Assembly (NCBI RefSeq): GCF_016864375.1
Contig: NZ_CP069354.1
Coordinates: 1,922,001-1,986,000 of the forward strand
Origin: Microvirga sp. VF16
Lineage (GTDB): Bacteria > Pseudomonadota > Alphaproteobacteria > Rhizobiales > Beijerinckiaceae
Direction: 5' to 3'
DNA length: 64,000 nucleotides
Part shown: positions 1 to 7,898 of the stretch, piece after piece
Layout of the letters: each line of letters opens with the position of its first letter
Numbering within the stretch: the stretch's first letter is position 1
Position numbers and translations under genes: made by a program
The notes under the pieces: generated by a model
Database searches by the model: none
Told to the model about the DNA's origin: nothing
What the model saw: the letters and a program-made list of their open reading frames with translations, nothing else

Positions 1-26
1 AATCCACTTTTGGGTCCGATGCTCTA
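1..26. repeat. Right arm of a REP-like palindrome, cut by the window edge
   Basis: The first 26 bases match the right half of the palindromic element seen complete at 11263-11310 (core CCACTTTTGGGTCC followed by ATGCTCTA). The left half lies outside the window. It sits just upstream of gpt. Confidence 0.6.
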
Positions 27-67
27 AGAGTTATCCTCGTCACCTGACAGTCTAGAAGAGCAAAACG

Positions 68-574
68 ATGTCCCCGACCTCTCCTAAAGCCTTCCCCGTC
101 TCCTGGGATCAGTTCCATCGCGATTGCCGAGCTCTCGCCTGGCGCTTGGCCTCGGCCGGTCCCTTCGAGGCGATTGTCTGCATCACCCGTGGCGGCCTCG
201 TGCCGGCGGCCATCGTGGCGCGCGAACTCGATCTGCGGCTCATCGAGAGCGTCTGCATCGCGAGCTATCACGACTACAAGAACCAGGGCGAGCTGATGGT
301 GCTCAAGGATGTCGCTCCCTCGATCAAGGCTCTGGGCGACGGTCAAGGCCAGGGCGTTCTCGTGATTGACGATCTGACGGACACTGGCAAGACTGCCAAG
401 ATCGTGCGCGACATGCTTCCCAATGCGCATTTCGCTGCCGTCTATGCCAAGCCCGCCGGACGACCTCTGATCGATACCTTCGTGACAGAAGTGAGCCAGG
501 ATACCTGGATCTACTTCCCCTGGGATATGGGCCTGGCCTATCAGGCCCCGATCCGCGAAGGCTCTGCAGGCTAA
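68..574 (+). CDS. gpt: Xanthine phosphoribosyltransferase
   Basis: Purine salvage enzyme that joins xanthine or guanine to PRPP to make the nucleotide. The 168-residue length fits the XPRT family. An early TRGGLVPA motif (residues 40-47) is followed by the PRPP-binding loop [11 protein letters not shown] (99-109) and the IYFPWD purine-pocket motif (148-153), which corresponds to the VFPWD of E. coli Gpt. The next gene starts 18 bases downstream in the same direction, so the two may be co-transcribed. It is expected to be cytosolic or loosely membrane-associated, as in the family. Confidence 0.93.
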   Translation: MSPTSPKAFPVSWDQFHRDCRALAWRLASAGPFEAIVCITRGGLVPAAIVARELDLRLIESVCIASYHDYKNQGELMVLKDVAPSIKALGDGQGQGVLVIDDLTDTGKTAKIVRDMLPNAHFAAVYAKPAGRPLIDTFVTEVSQDTWIYFPWDMGLAYQAPIREGSAG

Positions 575-592
575 ACGAACAGAGGAGCGCCC

Positions 593-2149
593 GTGGCGGA
601 GTTCGATATCGCGCGGACGCGCAAGAGCCTCTTCAGTGCTCTCCTCGATGCGAGGGATCGGTTCGGCCGGAACAAGGTCGCGCTCGAGGATCTCGAACGC
701 CAACCGATCACCTTTGGCCGCCTTGTCTTGGGTTCGCTTGTTCTCGGGCGCAAGTTGGCGAACCTGACGGATGAGCGCGAGCCTGTCGGGGTGCTGCTTC
801 CGAATGTCCAGGCCATTGCGGTCACCCTATTCGGGCTCAATGCTTTCGGGCGCGTTCCGGCTTTCCTGAATTTCACGGCCGGGCTCAAGAATCTGAAGGC
901 GGCCTGCGAGCTCGCCGAGATCAGGACCATCGTCACGTCCCGCCGCTTCGTCGAGCAGGGTAAGCTCGATGACATCGTCGCGGCGTTGGGGGAGGGACGG
1001 CGGATCCTGTGGCTTGAGGACGTTCGCGCGAAGCTGACGAGCCTCGACAAACTGCGCGGGCTGCTCGATTCCTGGATGGCTCGACGCGTTCATGCCCGAG
1101 TCAGAGTCGAGCCCGACGATCCCGCCGTCATCCTTTTCACGTCAGGCTCGGAAGGTGTCCCGAAAGGCGTGGTGCTCTCGAATGCCAACCTGATCGCCAA
1201 TGCCTATCAGGTCAAAGCGCTCGCGGGCGATGTGCTGAAAGATGACGACGTCTTCTTCAACCCTCTGCCGATCTTCCACTCCTTCGGCCTGACGGCAGGG
1301 CTCCTGACAGCCGTTCTCAACGGCATGAAGTCGGTGCTCTATCCGAGCCCGCTTCACTACAGGCAGATCCCGAAGCTCGTCGCCGGCACACGGGCCACGA
1401 TCATGCTCGCGACCGACACCTTTCTGCAGGGTTATGCCCGCGCGGCCGGCGAGAGCGATCTGGCGAGCGTCCGTTACGTCATCGCGGGCGCGGAGCGGGT
1501 GAAGGATGAGACGCGCAGGCTCTGGGCCAAGCACGGTACCGTAATCCTGGAAGGCTACGGAGCTACCGAGTGCTCGCCGGTGATCGCCGTCAGCCTGCCG
1601 GATCGCAACAGGCCGGGATCGGTCGGGCCGATCCTCCCGGGGATCGAATGGCGTCTCGACCCAGTCGAGGGGATCAATGAGGGCGGGCGCCTGCATGTGC
1701 GCGGCCCGAACGTGATGAAGGGATACCTCGATTCTGAGGCTCCGGGAGGCATCCGTCCTCCCACTGATGGCTGGCACGATACCGGTGACATCGTCACCGT
1801 AGATGACGGGATCGTCACCATCCGGGGGCGGGCGAAGCGTTTCGCCAAGATCGGTGGTGAGATGATATCCTTGGCCGCCATCGAGGCGACCGTTCAGGGA
1901 TTGTGGCCTGACAACAGCCATGTGGTCGTGGCCATTCCGGACCCGCGAAAGGGCGAGCAAATTGTCCTCATTACGGACAAGGCCGATGCGGATCGGGATA
2001 TGCTGATTGCTCATGCCAAGACCCAGGGCTTTCCCGAGCTTTGGATGCCCCGTTCCATATTGGTATCCGGTATTCCAGTGCTAGGTTCTGGCAAGACCGA
2101 TTACGCCGCCGCCGTTGAACTAGCCCGCAGGTTGCAACCGATGCTCTAG
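593..2149 (+). CDS. AMP-dependent acyl-CoA/acyl-ACP synthetase
   Basis: Adenylate-forming ligase that activates a fatty acid with ATP. It starts at GTG with a GAGGAG ribosome site about 9 bases upstream. Visible motifs are the P-loop FTSGSEGVPKG (about residue 182), YGATECSP (about 321), DTGDIV (about 395) and the C-terminal Lys in GSGKTDYA (about 500) expected to catalyse adenylation. Overall it resembles the C-terminal ligase half of the Aas acyltransferase/acyl-ACP synthetase, but here as a stand-alone 518-residue protein without the acyltransferase domain. Substrate chain length cannot be read from the sequence. It lies directly after gpt. Confidence 0.85.
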   Translation: MAEFDIARTRKSLFSALLDARDRFGRNKVALEDLERQPITFGRLVLGSLVLGRKLANLTDEREPVGVLLPNVQAIAVTLFGLNAFGRVPAFLNFTAGLKNLKAACELAEIRTIVTSRRFVEQGKLDDIVAALGEGRRILWLEDVRAKLTSLDKLRGLLDSWMARRVHARVRVEPDDPAVILFTSGSEGVPKGVVLSNANLIANAYQVKALAGDVLKDDDVFFNPLPIFHSFGLTAGLLTAVLNGMKSVLYPSPLHYRQIPKLVAGTRATIMLATDTFLQGYARAAGESDLASVRYVIAGAERVKDETRRLWAKHGTVILEGYGATECSPVIAVSLPDRNRPGSVGPILPGIEWRLDPVEGINEGGRLHVRGPNVMKGYLDSEAPGGIRPPTDGWHDTGDIVTVDDGIVTIRGRAKRFAKIGGEMISLAAIEATVQGLWPDNSHVVVAIPDPRKGEQIVLITDKADADRDMLIAHAKTQGFPELWMPRSILVSGIPVLGSGKTDYAAAVELARRLQPML

Positions 2150-2269
2150 GCCCGAGCTCTCGTTTCTTTGAAGAGCAGCCTTAAACTTTGCCGGTAACCA
2201 AGCTCGGCTTTCCACGTTGTTCTTTGGACTGTTAGCCCCTATGGCCGGGTCTATTTGAAGGGTTCAGAG

Positions 2270-2560
2270 ATGAGAAGAATTACTCTTGTTCTGGTCGCCC
2301 TGGCCTACACGTCGAGCGCACTGGCTCAGTCCCGGCCCTTTACGCCCAGTATGACCTGCAATCAGGCACGCGGAATCGTGTTCTCGCGCGGCGCCGTGGT
2401 CCTTGGCACAGGCACCTACACCTACGACCGCTACGTCCGGGACCGCAGCTTCTGCGAGATCAACGAGACGATCCAACCCGGTTTTGTGCCGACGAGGGAC
2501 ACGCCTCAATGCCCTGTGGGATATCTCTGCCGGGATGCGGATTATTTCTTCAACGATTAA
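2270..2560 (+). CDS. Small secreted cysteine-containing protein (paralogue of 11375-11674)
   Basis: A 96-residue protein of unknown function. It has a signal peptide (basic MRR, hydrophobic core, cleavage after ALAQ near residue 20) and a mature part with four cysteines at 30, 62, 81 and 87. The ATG at 2270 is chosen because it begins the signal peptide; an upstream TTG in frame would only lengthen it. The cysteine spacing (32, 19, 6) is identical in the minus-strand protein at 11375-11674, and both share TYxRYV and PTxDxPxCPxGxxC. Probably periplasmic with two disulfides. No family recognised. Confidence 0.75.
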   Translation: MRRITLVLVALAYTSSALAQSRPFTPSMTCNQARGIVFSRGAVVLGTGTYTYDRYVRDRSFCEINETIQPGFVPTRDTPQCPVGYLCRDADYFFND

Positions 2561-2830
2561 GCTCTAGCGCGGTCTGCCAGTCTTCCCTGGCAGTGGTGAC
2601 CGAGTGCGCGCCTGACGTTTCGTCATGTTCTGTTCAGCGTAGCCTATGCTTGTTGAAATTATGTCACAGTGACTCAGATAAACACTTGCCCTTGCCGAAA
2701 ATGCTTATCTTTTCAGCATATTGCGAGTCTATTGAGCGGGTTCGGCCTTCGCCTCGGTTGCGTCAGACAGGGGCTTGATTATGGTCACGCTTGTACATGG
2801 GTCATGGACTCAGGCATTTTGGAGAAAACC

Positions 2831-4039
2831 ATGAAGCTCGCTAAGAGCCTCTTCCTCGGGTCGGTCGCGGGTCTCGCGGCTGTCGCCGGGGCTCAAGCCG
2901 CCGACCTTCCCGCGAAGAAGGCCGCTGCTGTCGAATACGTGCGCGTCTGCTCCACCTACGGTGCAGGCTTCTTCTACATCCCCGGCACCGAAACCTGCCT
3001 CCGCGTCGGCGGCCGTGTTCGCGCCGAGTTCCAGTACCTCGAACCGGTGGATCGTGAAGACGACGCGATCGGCTTCCGTGCTCGTGGCCGCATCCAGCTC
3101 GATGCCCGCACTGCCACCGCTTACGGTCTGCTCCGCACCTTCGTGCGCTTCGAGATGACCCGCGACACCGGCGTCTATGGCTTCAGCGCCACCTCAGCCA
3201 ATGTCGATCAGGCTTTCATCCAGTTCGGCGGCCTCACCGCCGGTCGTACCATCTCGTTCTTCATGAACAGCGACCTTCCGAACGAGAACTGGGGTACGCT
3301 CCGCTTCTATGATGCCCCGACGGTGAACGCATTCGCCTACACCTTCTCCTTCGGCAACGGCTTCTCGGCCACGCTGGCGATTGAAGAGGGCACCTATGCC
3401 ACGAGCCTCTTCCCCGAGGGTGGCCAGACGATGCCTGACCTCGTCGCCAACGTGAAATACGCCGGCACCTGGGGTTCGGCTCAGCTCGGCGGCGCGCTCC
3501 ATCAGCTGCGCAGCGATGTGCTCACCGCCGCTCCGTTCGCTGGCACAATTCCTGACAGCGAGCTCGGCTGGGCCGTTACGGCTCAGGGCTCCGTCAACCT
3601 GCCGATGCTTGCCGAGGGCGATGCTCTCTGGCTTGCTGCGACCTATGCGGACGGCGCTCTCGGTTATCTCGGTTTCGATCCCGATGTCGGGGTAGGATCG
3701 GCTTCCAGCACGGTTGTCGACGCTTACATCGGCGCCGATGGCGACATCAAGACCGGCCGCGGTTGGTCGATTGCCGGTGGTCTGAACCACTACTGGACCC
3801 CGACCATCCGTCAGAGCGTCTTCGGTTCGTATGCTCGCGTCGAGTACAGTGCCAATGCTCCGGCCCCTGCAAGCGACTTCAACGAGTGGCGCGCTGGTTC
3901 GAACCTGATCTGGTCTCCGGTCTCCGGTCTCGATATCGGTGTTGAAGTTCTCTACTCCAACCTCGACCCGCGCGGCGTCATCGGCAATGACGACGGCGAC
4001 GCTTGGGAAGGCCGTCTGCGCGTTCAACGCGACTTCTAA
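2831..4039 (+). CDS. Outer-membrane porin of the Rhizobiales porin_2 type
   Basis: General diffusion porin, 402 residues. The ATG at 2831 starts a classical signal peptide (MKLAKSLFLG, cleavage after AGAQA, mature end ADLPAKK). The mature N-terminus has the VCSTYGAGFFYIPGTETCL signature of Omp2/RopA-like porins with two cysteines, followed by alternating beta-strand segments (VRAEFQY, GRIQLDART) and a C-terminal RVQRDF ending in the aromatic residue needed for outer-membrane insertion. A long 270-base leader precedes it and a strong terminator follows, so it is a single-gene unit. Probably highly expressed. Confidence 0.92.
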   Translation: MKLAKSLFLGSVAGLAAVAGAQAADLPAKKAAAVEYVRVCSTYGAGFFYIPGTETCLRVGGRVRAEFQYLEPVDREDDAIGFRARGRIQLDARTATAYGLLRTFVRFEMTRDTGVYGFSATSANVDQAFIQFGGLTAGRTISFFMNSDLPNENWGTLRFYDAPTVNAFAYTFSFGNGFSATLAIEEGTYATSLFPEGGQTMPDLVANVKYAGTWGSAQLGGALHQLRSDVLTAAPFAGTIPDSELGWAVTAQGSVNLPMLAEGDALWLAATYADGALGYLGFDPDVGVGSASSTVVDAYIGADGDIKTGRGWSIAGGLNHYWTPTIRQSVFGSYARVEYSANAPAPASDFNEWRAGSNLIWSPVSGLDIGVEVLYSNLDPRGVIGNDDGDAWEGRLRVQRDF

Positions 4040-4062
4040 TCGGCTTGTCCTGATTGAATCGG

Positions 4063-4095
4063 AAAACCCCGGTGGCAACACCGGGGTTTTCTTTT
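4063..4095 (+). terminator. Rho-independent terminator of the porin gene
   Basis: Perfect stem AAAACCCCGGTG / CACCGGGGTTTT around a short loop, followed by CTTTT, 23 bases after the porin stop codon. Confidence 0.9.
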
Positions 4096-4182
4096 GGAGT
4101 TTGGCCGGTGCATTGCTGCGTCGAAAAGGCTACCTATACGCCCGCGATTGATCGTTCAGTTTCAAAATGATCGGGTAAAGCA

Positions 4183-4443
4183 ATGTCCAAAGCCGTCAGA
4201 AATCTGGCTTCCGCTGTCGTCCTTGCCATTGGGTTGACCGGATGCGTGGGAACCGCCGGCGTTTCCACTTGGCAATACCAAGCCGGGCCGGGCTATGAGA
4301 CGGAGCGTGTCTATGACAGCCGCGTTCAGGCGGATACCAGCCAAGGCTTCACGCGAGAGGCTTGCACGACCGTATCGAGAAGGCGGATCGGTCGATCGGG
4401 AAGTGCAGCCGGCGAAGACGTGACTGCCTGTGCTTCCAATTAA
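4183..4443 (+). CDS. Small lipoprotein
   Basis: An 86-residue protein with a lipoprotein signal: basic start MSKAVR, hydrophobic stretch, lipobox LTGC with the lipidated Cys at residue 21. The mature part is short and polar, with a CTTVSRRRIGRSG segment and a second cysteine near the C-terminus (TACASN). No domain recognised. It stands alone between the porin terminator and a stress-type promoter. Confidence 0.75.
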   Translation: MSKAVRNLASAVVLAIGLTGCVGTAGVSTWQYQAGPGYETERVYDSRVQADTSQGFTREACTTVSRRRIGRSGSAAGEDVTACASN

Positions 4444-4463
4444 CCCCGTATACCTTGACCGAA

Positions 4464-4488
4464 GGAACGAAGGCTCACCTTGACCGTT
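4464..4488 (+). promoter_or_regulatory. EcfG-type general stress promoter
   Basis: GGAAC at 4464-4468 and CGTT at 4485-4488 separated by exactly 16 bases, an exact match to the alphaproteobacterial EcfG consensus GGAAC-N16/17-CGTT. It reads toward the 24-residue peptide at 4526, whose start lies 37 bases downstream. Confidence 0.7.
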
Positions 4489-4525
4489 GGCATGGGGTCA
4501 ATTCCACCGTCAGGAGAGCATCATC

Positions 4526-4600
4526 ATGAACAACATCATCTGGCTCATCGGGGCGATCGTAGTCGTCCTCGCGATCTTGTCGTTCCTCGGGTTGCGCTAA
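4526..4600 (+). CDS. 24-residue hydrophobic membrane peptide
   Basis: Very short gene: MNNIIW, then a single hydrophobic helix (LIGAIVVVLAILSFLGL) ending in Arg. An AGGAG ribosome site lies 9 bases before the ATG and an exact EcfG promoter lies upstream, so expression under general stress is likely. Similar peptides of this size are, from memory, found as hypothetical proteins in related bacteria. Function unknown; membrane insertion is inferred from hydrophobicity alone. Confidence 0.7.
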   Translation: MNNIIWLIGAIVVVLAILSFLGLR

Positions 4601-4607
4601 ACCATTC

Positions 4608-4664
4608 TAGCGTATCGTGCGGAACCGAAGGCTCACGATAGCGAAAGCGGATTCGGTTCTCCGC
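4608..4664. repeat. REP-like hairpin element
   Basis: Begins TAGCGTATCGTGCGGAA, the same left arm as the element at 11263. GCGGAACCGAA can pair with TTCGGTTCTCCGC about 22 bases later, so it folds into a hairpin. It follows the 24-residue peptide gene closely and could also act as its 3' end. Confidence 0.5.
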
Positions 4665-4770
4665 CCACTCGATGATCTGGAAACTGCAGGGTGGCTTTCT
4701 GCTTGGCGCCCTGCGGTTCCCAATATCCCTTCATGTAACCTCGGTGCTGCAGGGTTATCAGTGAAGAGGC

Positions 4771-4920
4771 CTATTCCATCAGAACCATGACGACCGACGC
4801 GACATTCACGACGGCCAATGCGCCGAGCAATGTCGGAACCAAAGGAATGCCAAGCCGCCGCGCCGCTCGATCGCAGGCAGCTTCGGTATGCGATTTGAGA
4901 TGAGAACCTTTGATGGCCAT
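4771..4920 (-). CDS. 49-residue single-span membrane peptide
   Basis: MAIKGSHLKS, an alanine/arginine-rich amphipathic part ending RRLGIP, then one hydrophobic helix containing VVNVASVVMV, ending in Glu. The start is well supported by AGAGGATGAGAC just before the ATG. The Arg-Arg-x-Pro junction and the Asn inside the helix recur in the small proteins at 10928-11065 and 11716-11883, suggesting a family. Function unknown. Confidence 0.65.
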   Translation of the reverse strand: MAIKGSHLKSHTEAACDRAARRLGIPLVPTLLGALAVVNVASVVMVLME

Positions 4921-5032
4921 GTCTCATCCTCTTCGTAGCCTGACCTTGCGTTAGTTGCACGCCACCATGGACCGCAAATGCGCCGTGCGAGGTGTGCTTC
5001 CACACATAGCGCAGCGTGCTTTTGTCTTTATT

Positions 5033-5272
5033 TCAGTGTCGGGTGGCGGCCTTCTGAATCTGGAGAAGCTGTCCCTCGATGGCGCGCATCCGGGTCATCA
5101 GGCGATCGAGTTCCGTAAGAAGTTGCTTCTCGTCTTGCTTGGCCTTTTCGACGAGATCCGGGGAAGAGCCATGACGAATGCGCTGAAGGGCATCCGCGAG
5201 CTGTCGGTCCAGAAGCCGCATATGGTGCTCCAGATCCAAGAATTCTTGGTGAAGCTGGGTCTCCTTGAACAC
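5033..5272 (-). CDS. Small coiled-coil protein
   Basis: A 79-residue, highly charged, all-helical protein starting at GTG. Heptad-like leucine spacing (FLDLEHHMRLLDRQLADAL and LLTELDRLMTRMRAIEGQLL) predicts two helices of a coiled coil separated by a short HGSSPD turn. It is vaguely like the short DUF465 coiled-coil proteins but not a convincing match. No signal peptide. The ribosome site is weak (GAGAC), so the start is uncertain. Confidence 0.6.
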   Translation of the reverse strand: MFKETQLHQEFLDLEHHMRLLDRQLADALQRIRHGSSPDLVEKAKQDEKQLLTELDRLMTRMRAIEGQLLQIQKAATRH

Positions 5273-5648
5273 GGCAGAGGTCTCACATGAGAACAGTCAG
5301 TTCCAAGCCTAGGTTACCGCGTGAAGGCGGGTTCCTCTAGGGCAAAAAGAGGTTCCGGCAAATTTCTTAACGGCCAAGCTGAAACAGAGCTCAATGTTCA
5401 CCGTTCTGTGATGAGGGCCTTCACCCGATGGCCACGCCATCGGGGGATGTGGGTTTTGCATATAGTTTCAAGGCGAACCATTTCGAAGAGCTGCATGACG
5501 GGAGGCAGCCTAAGTATTGCGCCTTCTTTATCATGCCGACCACCCGCTTTGCGTTTCCGGGCCGGTCTTTCAATGGTCACAGAGCCTCAAGGGTCGTTGC
5601 GCTCGCAATGGGCTCCAAGAACAGTAACCGGATAGAGGAGATGGACGG
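5273..5648. other. Gene-free stretch between the coiled-coil protein and the response regulator
   Basis: No reading frame here combines a ribosome site with protein-like composition. It presumably contains the promoters of the divergent genes on either side; no sigma-70 or EcfG match was clear to the eye. Confidence 0.4.
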
Positions 5649-6044
5649 ATGGGAGAGAGGATGGAGCCTTATCGTATAGCCCTCATCGTCGAGGACGATT
5701 TTGAAGTCAGGGGCTTAGCGGCAGCACTTCTTGAGGAGACCGACCTCAAGGTCGTGGAGGCGTCGAGCGCGGAAGAGGCGCTGGACTATCTGAAGCAGCA
5801 TTCCGAGGAGGTCGCGTTCCTGTTTGCGGATGTCCGTCTTCCCTGCCTGATGGACGGTTTGGATTTGGTCCGCACCGTGCGCCTCAAATGGCCATGGGTT
5901 CGGACAGTGCTGACCTCTGGCAAGCCTCTTGATCAGCGGGCCGTTGACGTTCCCCGTGACGTCCGGTTCATGCAGAAGCCCTGGAGAGCGCTCGAAGTCC
6001 TGATGGAAGCCGAGAGGGCTGCTCAGGCCTACCGCAGGAACTAA
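5649..6044 (+). CDS. Single-domain response regulator
   Basis: A CheY-like receiver domain without an output domain, 131 residues. Acidic pocket E15/D16/D17 in IVEDDFEV, phospho-acceptor D61 in FADVRLP, switch Thr/Ser at 89-90 in VLTSGKP, and K110-P111 are all present, so it should be phosphorylatable. The ATG at 5649 is chosen over 5661 because GAGGAG sits 8 bases before it. No histidine kinase is adjacent. Single-domain regulators commonly serve as phosphate shuttles in alphaproteobacterial stress and motility networks; which one applies here is unknown. Confidence 0.85.
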   Translation: MGERMEPYRIALIVEDDFEVRGLAAALLEETDLKVVEASSAEEALDYLKQHSEEVAFLFADVRLPCLMDGLDLVRTVRLKWPWVRTVLTSGKPLDQRAVDVPRDVRFMQKPWRALEVLMEAERAAQAYRRN

Positions 6045-6166
6045 AGCGGTATCAAACAGGCAGACTGGGCTCACTCCCAACGTCTCATCCCAGCTATCCA
6101 GCAGAAATCTGGAACCTTGGCGCTTGCCAGGAATTGGCGTCAGCAGTTTGAAAAGGAATTTGACTG

Positions 6167-6535
6167 ATGCCGCATACGTCCATTGCCACAGGCACCTTCT
6201 CATCTCGCAAGGAGGCCAATCAGGCCGTTCAGCGTCTGGTGTCTAGTGGGTTTGCCCGCAACAGCATCTCGCTCCGCCATCACGAGGAGGACGACGGATA
6301 TGATCTGGAAATTCATACCCGCCGCGAAAACCTCAGAAGGGCCGAGCGTCTGATCCACGATTCCGCGCCGTTATACGTTGTGCGGCAGAAAGCGTCCGAA
6401 GTGGCCTATGCGGCCAAGTCCTATCCACTGATTCTGTTTGGGGCGGGAATTCTGGCAGGATTTCTGATCTACAATCTTATTCCGCGGGAGGCCACAAACG
6501 GCCATTCCGGTCATGGAAGCCGTCGCGGGCGCTGA
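6167..6535 (+). CDS. Hypothetical membrane-anchored protein
   Basis: 122 residues. The N-terminal 75 residues look like a small alpha/beta fold (TGTFSSRKEANQAVQRLVSSGF) reminiscent of the N-terminus of general-stress-protein 17M-like domains, with a possible second strand IHTRRENLRRAERLI. A single transmembrane helix lies at about 86-104 (SYPLILFGAGILAGFLIYN), followed by a His/Gly/Arg-rich tail. AAAGGA ribosome site before the ATG. No close family recognised. Confidence 0.65.
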   Translation: MPHTSIATGTFSSRKEANQAVQRLVSSGFARNSISLRHHEEDDGYDLEIHTRRENLRRAERLIHDSAPLYVVRQKASEVAYAAKSYPLILFGAGILAGFLIYNLIPREATNGHSGHGSRRGR

Positions 6536-6665
6536 TGGTCATCATTGCGAGAGTGGCTGGGGTCGCACAAGAAGTCGGTCGGACTCCAACTCGTTGTGCG
6601 GCAAAGCGGAGCCAGGTTTCACTGACGCAGGTCGCCGGCTCGCACCGGACGATGCTCTAGCGATC

Positions 6666-6881
6666 CTAATCCTCTTCGTGGTGGCGGGCTCGTTCCAGTC
6701 TCTCCAGCAGCTGCTTGATGCGATCGGGAGCCGGCTCTTTCAGGATATTCTGGTAGTTCTGTTGCAGCTGCCTCCCGAGATCTTTCAAGAGTTCGAACTG
6801 ACCGGTCGGAGTCAGACTGTTGGATCCGATGCTCCAACCTCTATGGCTCCCTGCGGCATAAGGATGGTGCCGCTTTGGCAT
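6666..6881 (-). CDS. NepR-like anti-sigma factor
   Basis: 71-residue protein whose C-terminal half matches the NepR pattern: LGRQLQQNYQ followed by ILKEPAPDRIKQLLERLE (residues 35-63), equivalent to the EPxPDRFxxLLxxLE helix of NepR that binds sigma EcfG and the response regulator PhyR. The ATG at 6881 has GGAG 8 bases upstream; a GTG at 6887 is possible. No ecfG or phyR gene is in the window, so it is an orphan or second copy. Upstream there is a near-consensus EcfG promoter. Function as an anti-sigma factor is inferred from this one motif. Confidence 0.65.
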   Translation of the reverse strand: MPKRHHPYAAGSHRGWSIGSNSLTPTGQFELLKDLGRQLQQNYQNILKEPAPDRIKQLLERLERARHHEED

Positions 6882-6917
6882 CCACACGCTCCCTCTTTGC
6901 TCATCCTTGAGCCTGAG

Positions 6918-6942
6918 AACGGATAAAATTGGATTGGGTTGC
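6918..6942 (-). promoter_or_regulatory. Near-consensus EcfG promoter of the NepR-like gene
   Basis: On the minus strand GCAAC-N16-CGTT, one mismatch from GGAAC-N16-CGTT, 37 bases upstream of the chosen start. nepR genes are usually under EcfG control, which makes the near match more credible. Confidence 0.4.
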
Positions 6943-7133
6943 GGCTAAGTTTCTGAAAAAGAAGATTCTTTTGATTGGCGGAGCGTGTGCTCCCTGCGAT
7001 GGGACGAGCTTCCTTCTAGATTGATCGTCGTCTGAAAGCCCCACCTCAAAGAATGAGGCGACCGCCGGTCGCATTGGATTCATTCGAACACTGCGCCAAA
7101 GCTCGACCTTAAAGACGAAGGCGGGCTGGGTTC

Positions 7134-7301
7134 ATGCGTGAAGTTCTCATGGTTTATCTGTGCGGTGTGATCCTGCTGCTGGCAGTATCGACCACAATCG
7201 ATGGCGAGGAAGAGATAGGCCTCGACCATATCCTGATCGCGGGCTTCGGCTGGCCGATTCTCACTCCGATCTTGGCCTTGCGAGCCTGGACCAGCCGCTA
7301 A
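7134..7301 (+). CDS. 55-residue two-helix membrane protein
   Basis: MREVLMVYLCGVILLLAVST forms a first hydrophobic helix; a short acidic loop DGEEEIGLDH follows; then a second helix ILIAGFGWPILTPILAL ending in AWTSR. No strong ribosome site is visible. No family recognised. It lies between the NepR-like gene and a small secreted protein gene. Confidence 0.5.
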   Translation: MREVLMVYLCGVILLLAVSTTIDGEEEIGLDHILIAGFGWPILTPILALRAWTSR

Positions 7302-7396
7302 GAGGCGCTCTTTTTCGTGCCAGGCATGACCAGCGCACGCTTTTCCCTCCGTCAATTATGTTGTTAATCTGAGCCGTAACGTTTGCGGATGAACCA

Positions 7397-7792
7397 ATGG
7401 CCAGAGTGATTTTGTCTGCTGCAATCCTCTTGGCTGGGCTCGGCGCTGCCCGAGCCCAGACGAGTTGCTACCCGCGCATAGGTGCCTATAGCGGTCAATA
7501 TGAAGGCCAATGCCCCAATTCCAGCCTCAAATGGACAGCGGTCGAGAACACGGTCGGGGCTTTTGGACGTAACTGTGGCGATGAGCCATGGACATACAAC
7601 CGCACGGAGAAGATGTTCTACAATCCGAAGGCCAATGAGAACTTCGCCATGCAGGATTGTCATGCGCCGAGCCGTGATCAGCTTATGAGTGCTGTGAGAG
7701 CAACCATGGGTACCGACATGGTTCGCCGCTTCCACGAGAACAAAATTCAACGACCTGGGATAACGGCGGAGCAATCGTCCGCTAACCGCTGA
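7397..7792 (+). CDS. Small secreted cysteine-containing protein
   Basis: 131 residues with a clear signal peptide (MARVILSAAILLAGLGAARA, cleavage before QTSC). The mature part has four cysteines (TSCYP, GQCPN, RNCGD, QDCHA), suggesting two disulfides, and is rich in Asn, Tyr and Trp. Probably periplasmic. It is not similar in spacing to the 2270/11375 pair. No family recognised. Confidence 0.7.
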   Translation: MARVILSAAILLAGLGAARAQTSCYPRIGAYSGQYEGQCPNSSLKWTAVENTVGAFGRNCGDEPWTYNRTEKMFYNPKANENFAMQDCHAPSRDQLMSAVRATMGTDMVRRFHENKIQRPGITAEQSSANR

Positions 7793-7898
7793 AGGCAGTT
7801 CAGGATATGGGGAAGAGGACAGTTGAGCGATTGCTCAGCGTGCTTTAGCGCTCATTCCGTTCTGGTACTGTCGATCTTCGCACCAATTCAGGAGTGAT

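Noticed and set aside
5428..5679. 83-codon plus-strand frame upstream of the response regulator
   Set aside because: Overlaps the start of the regulator, has no ribosome site and no recognisable similarity.
6111..6141. GGAAC near 6111 with CGTC downstream, before the membrane-anchored protein
   Set aside because: The spacer is 22 bases, outside the 16-17 allowed for EcfG promoters.
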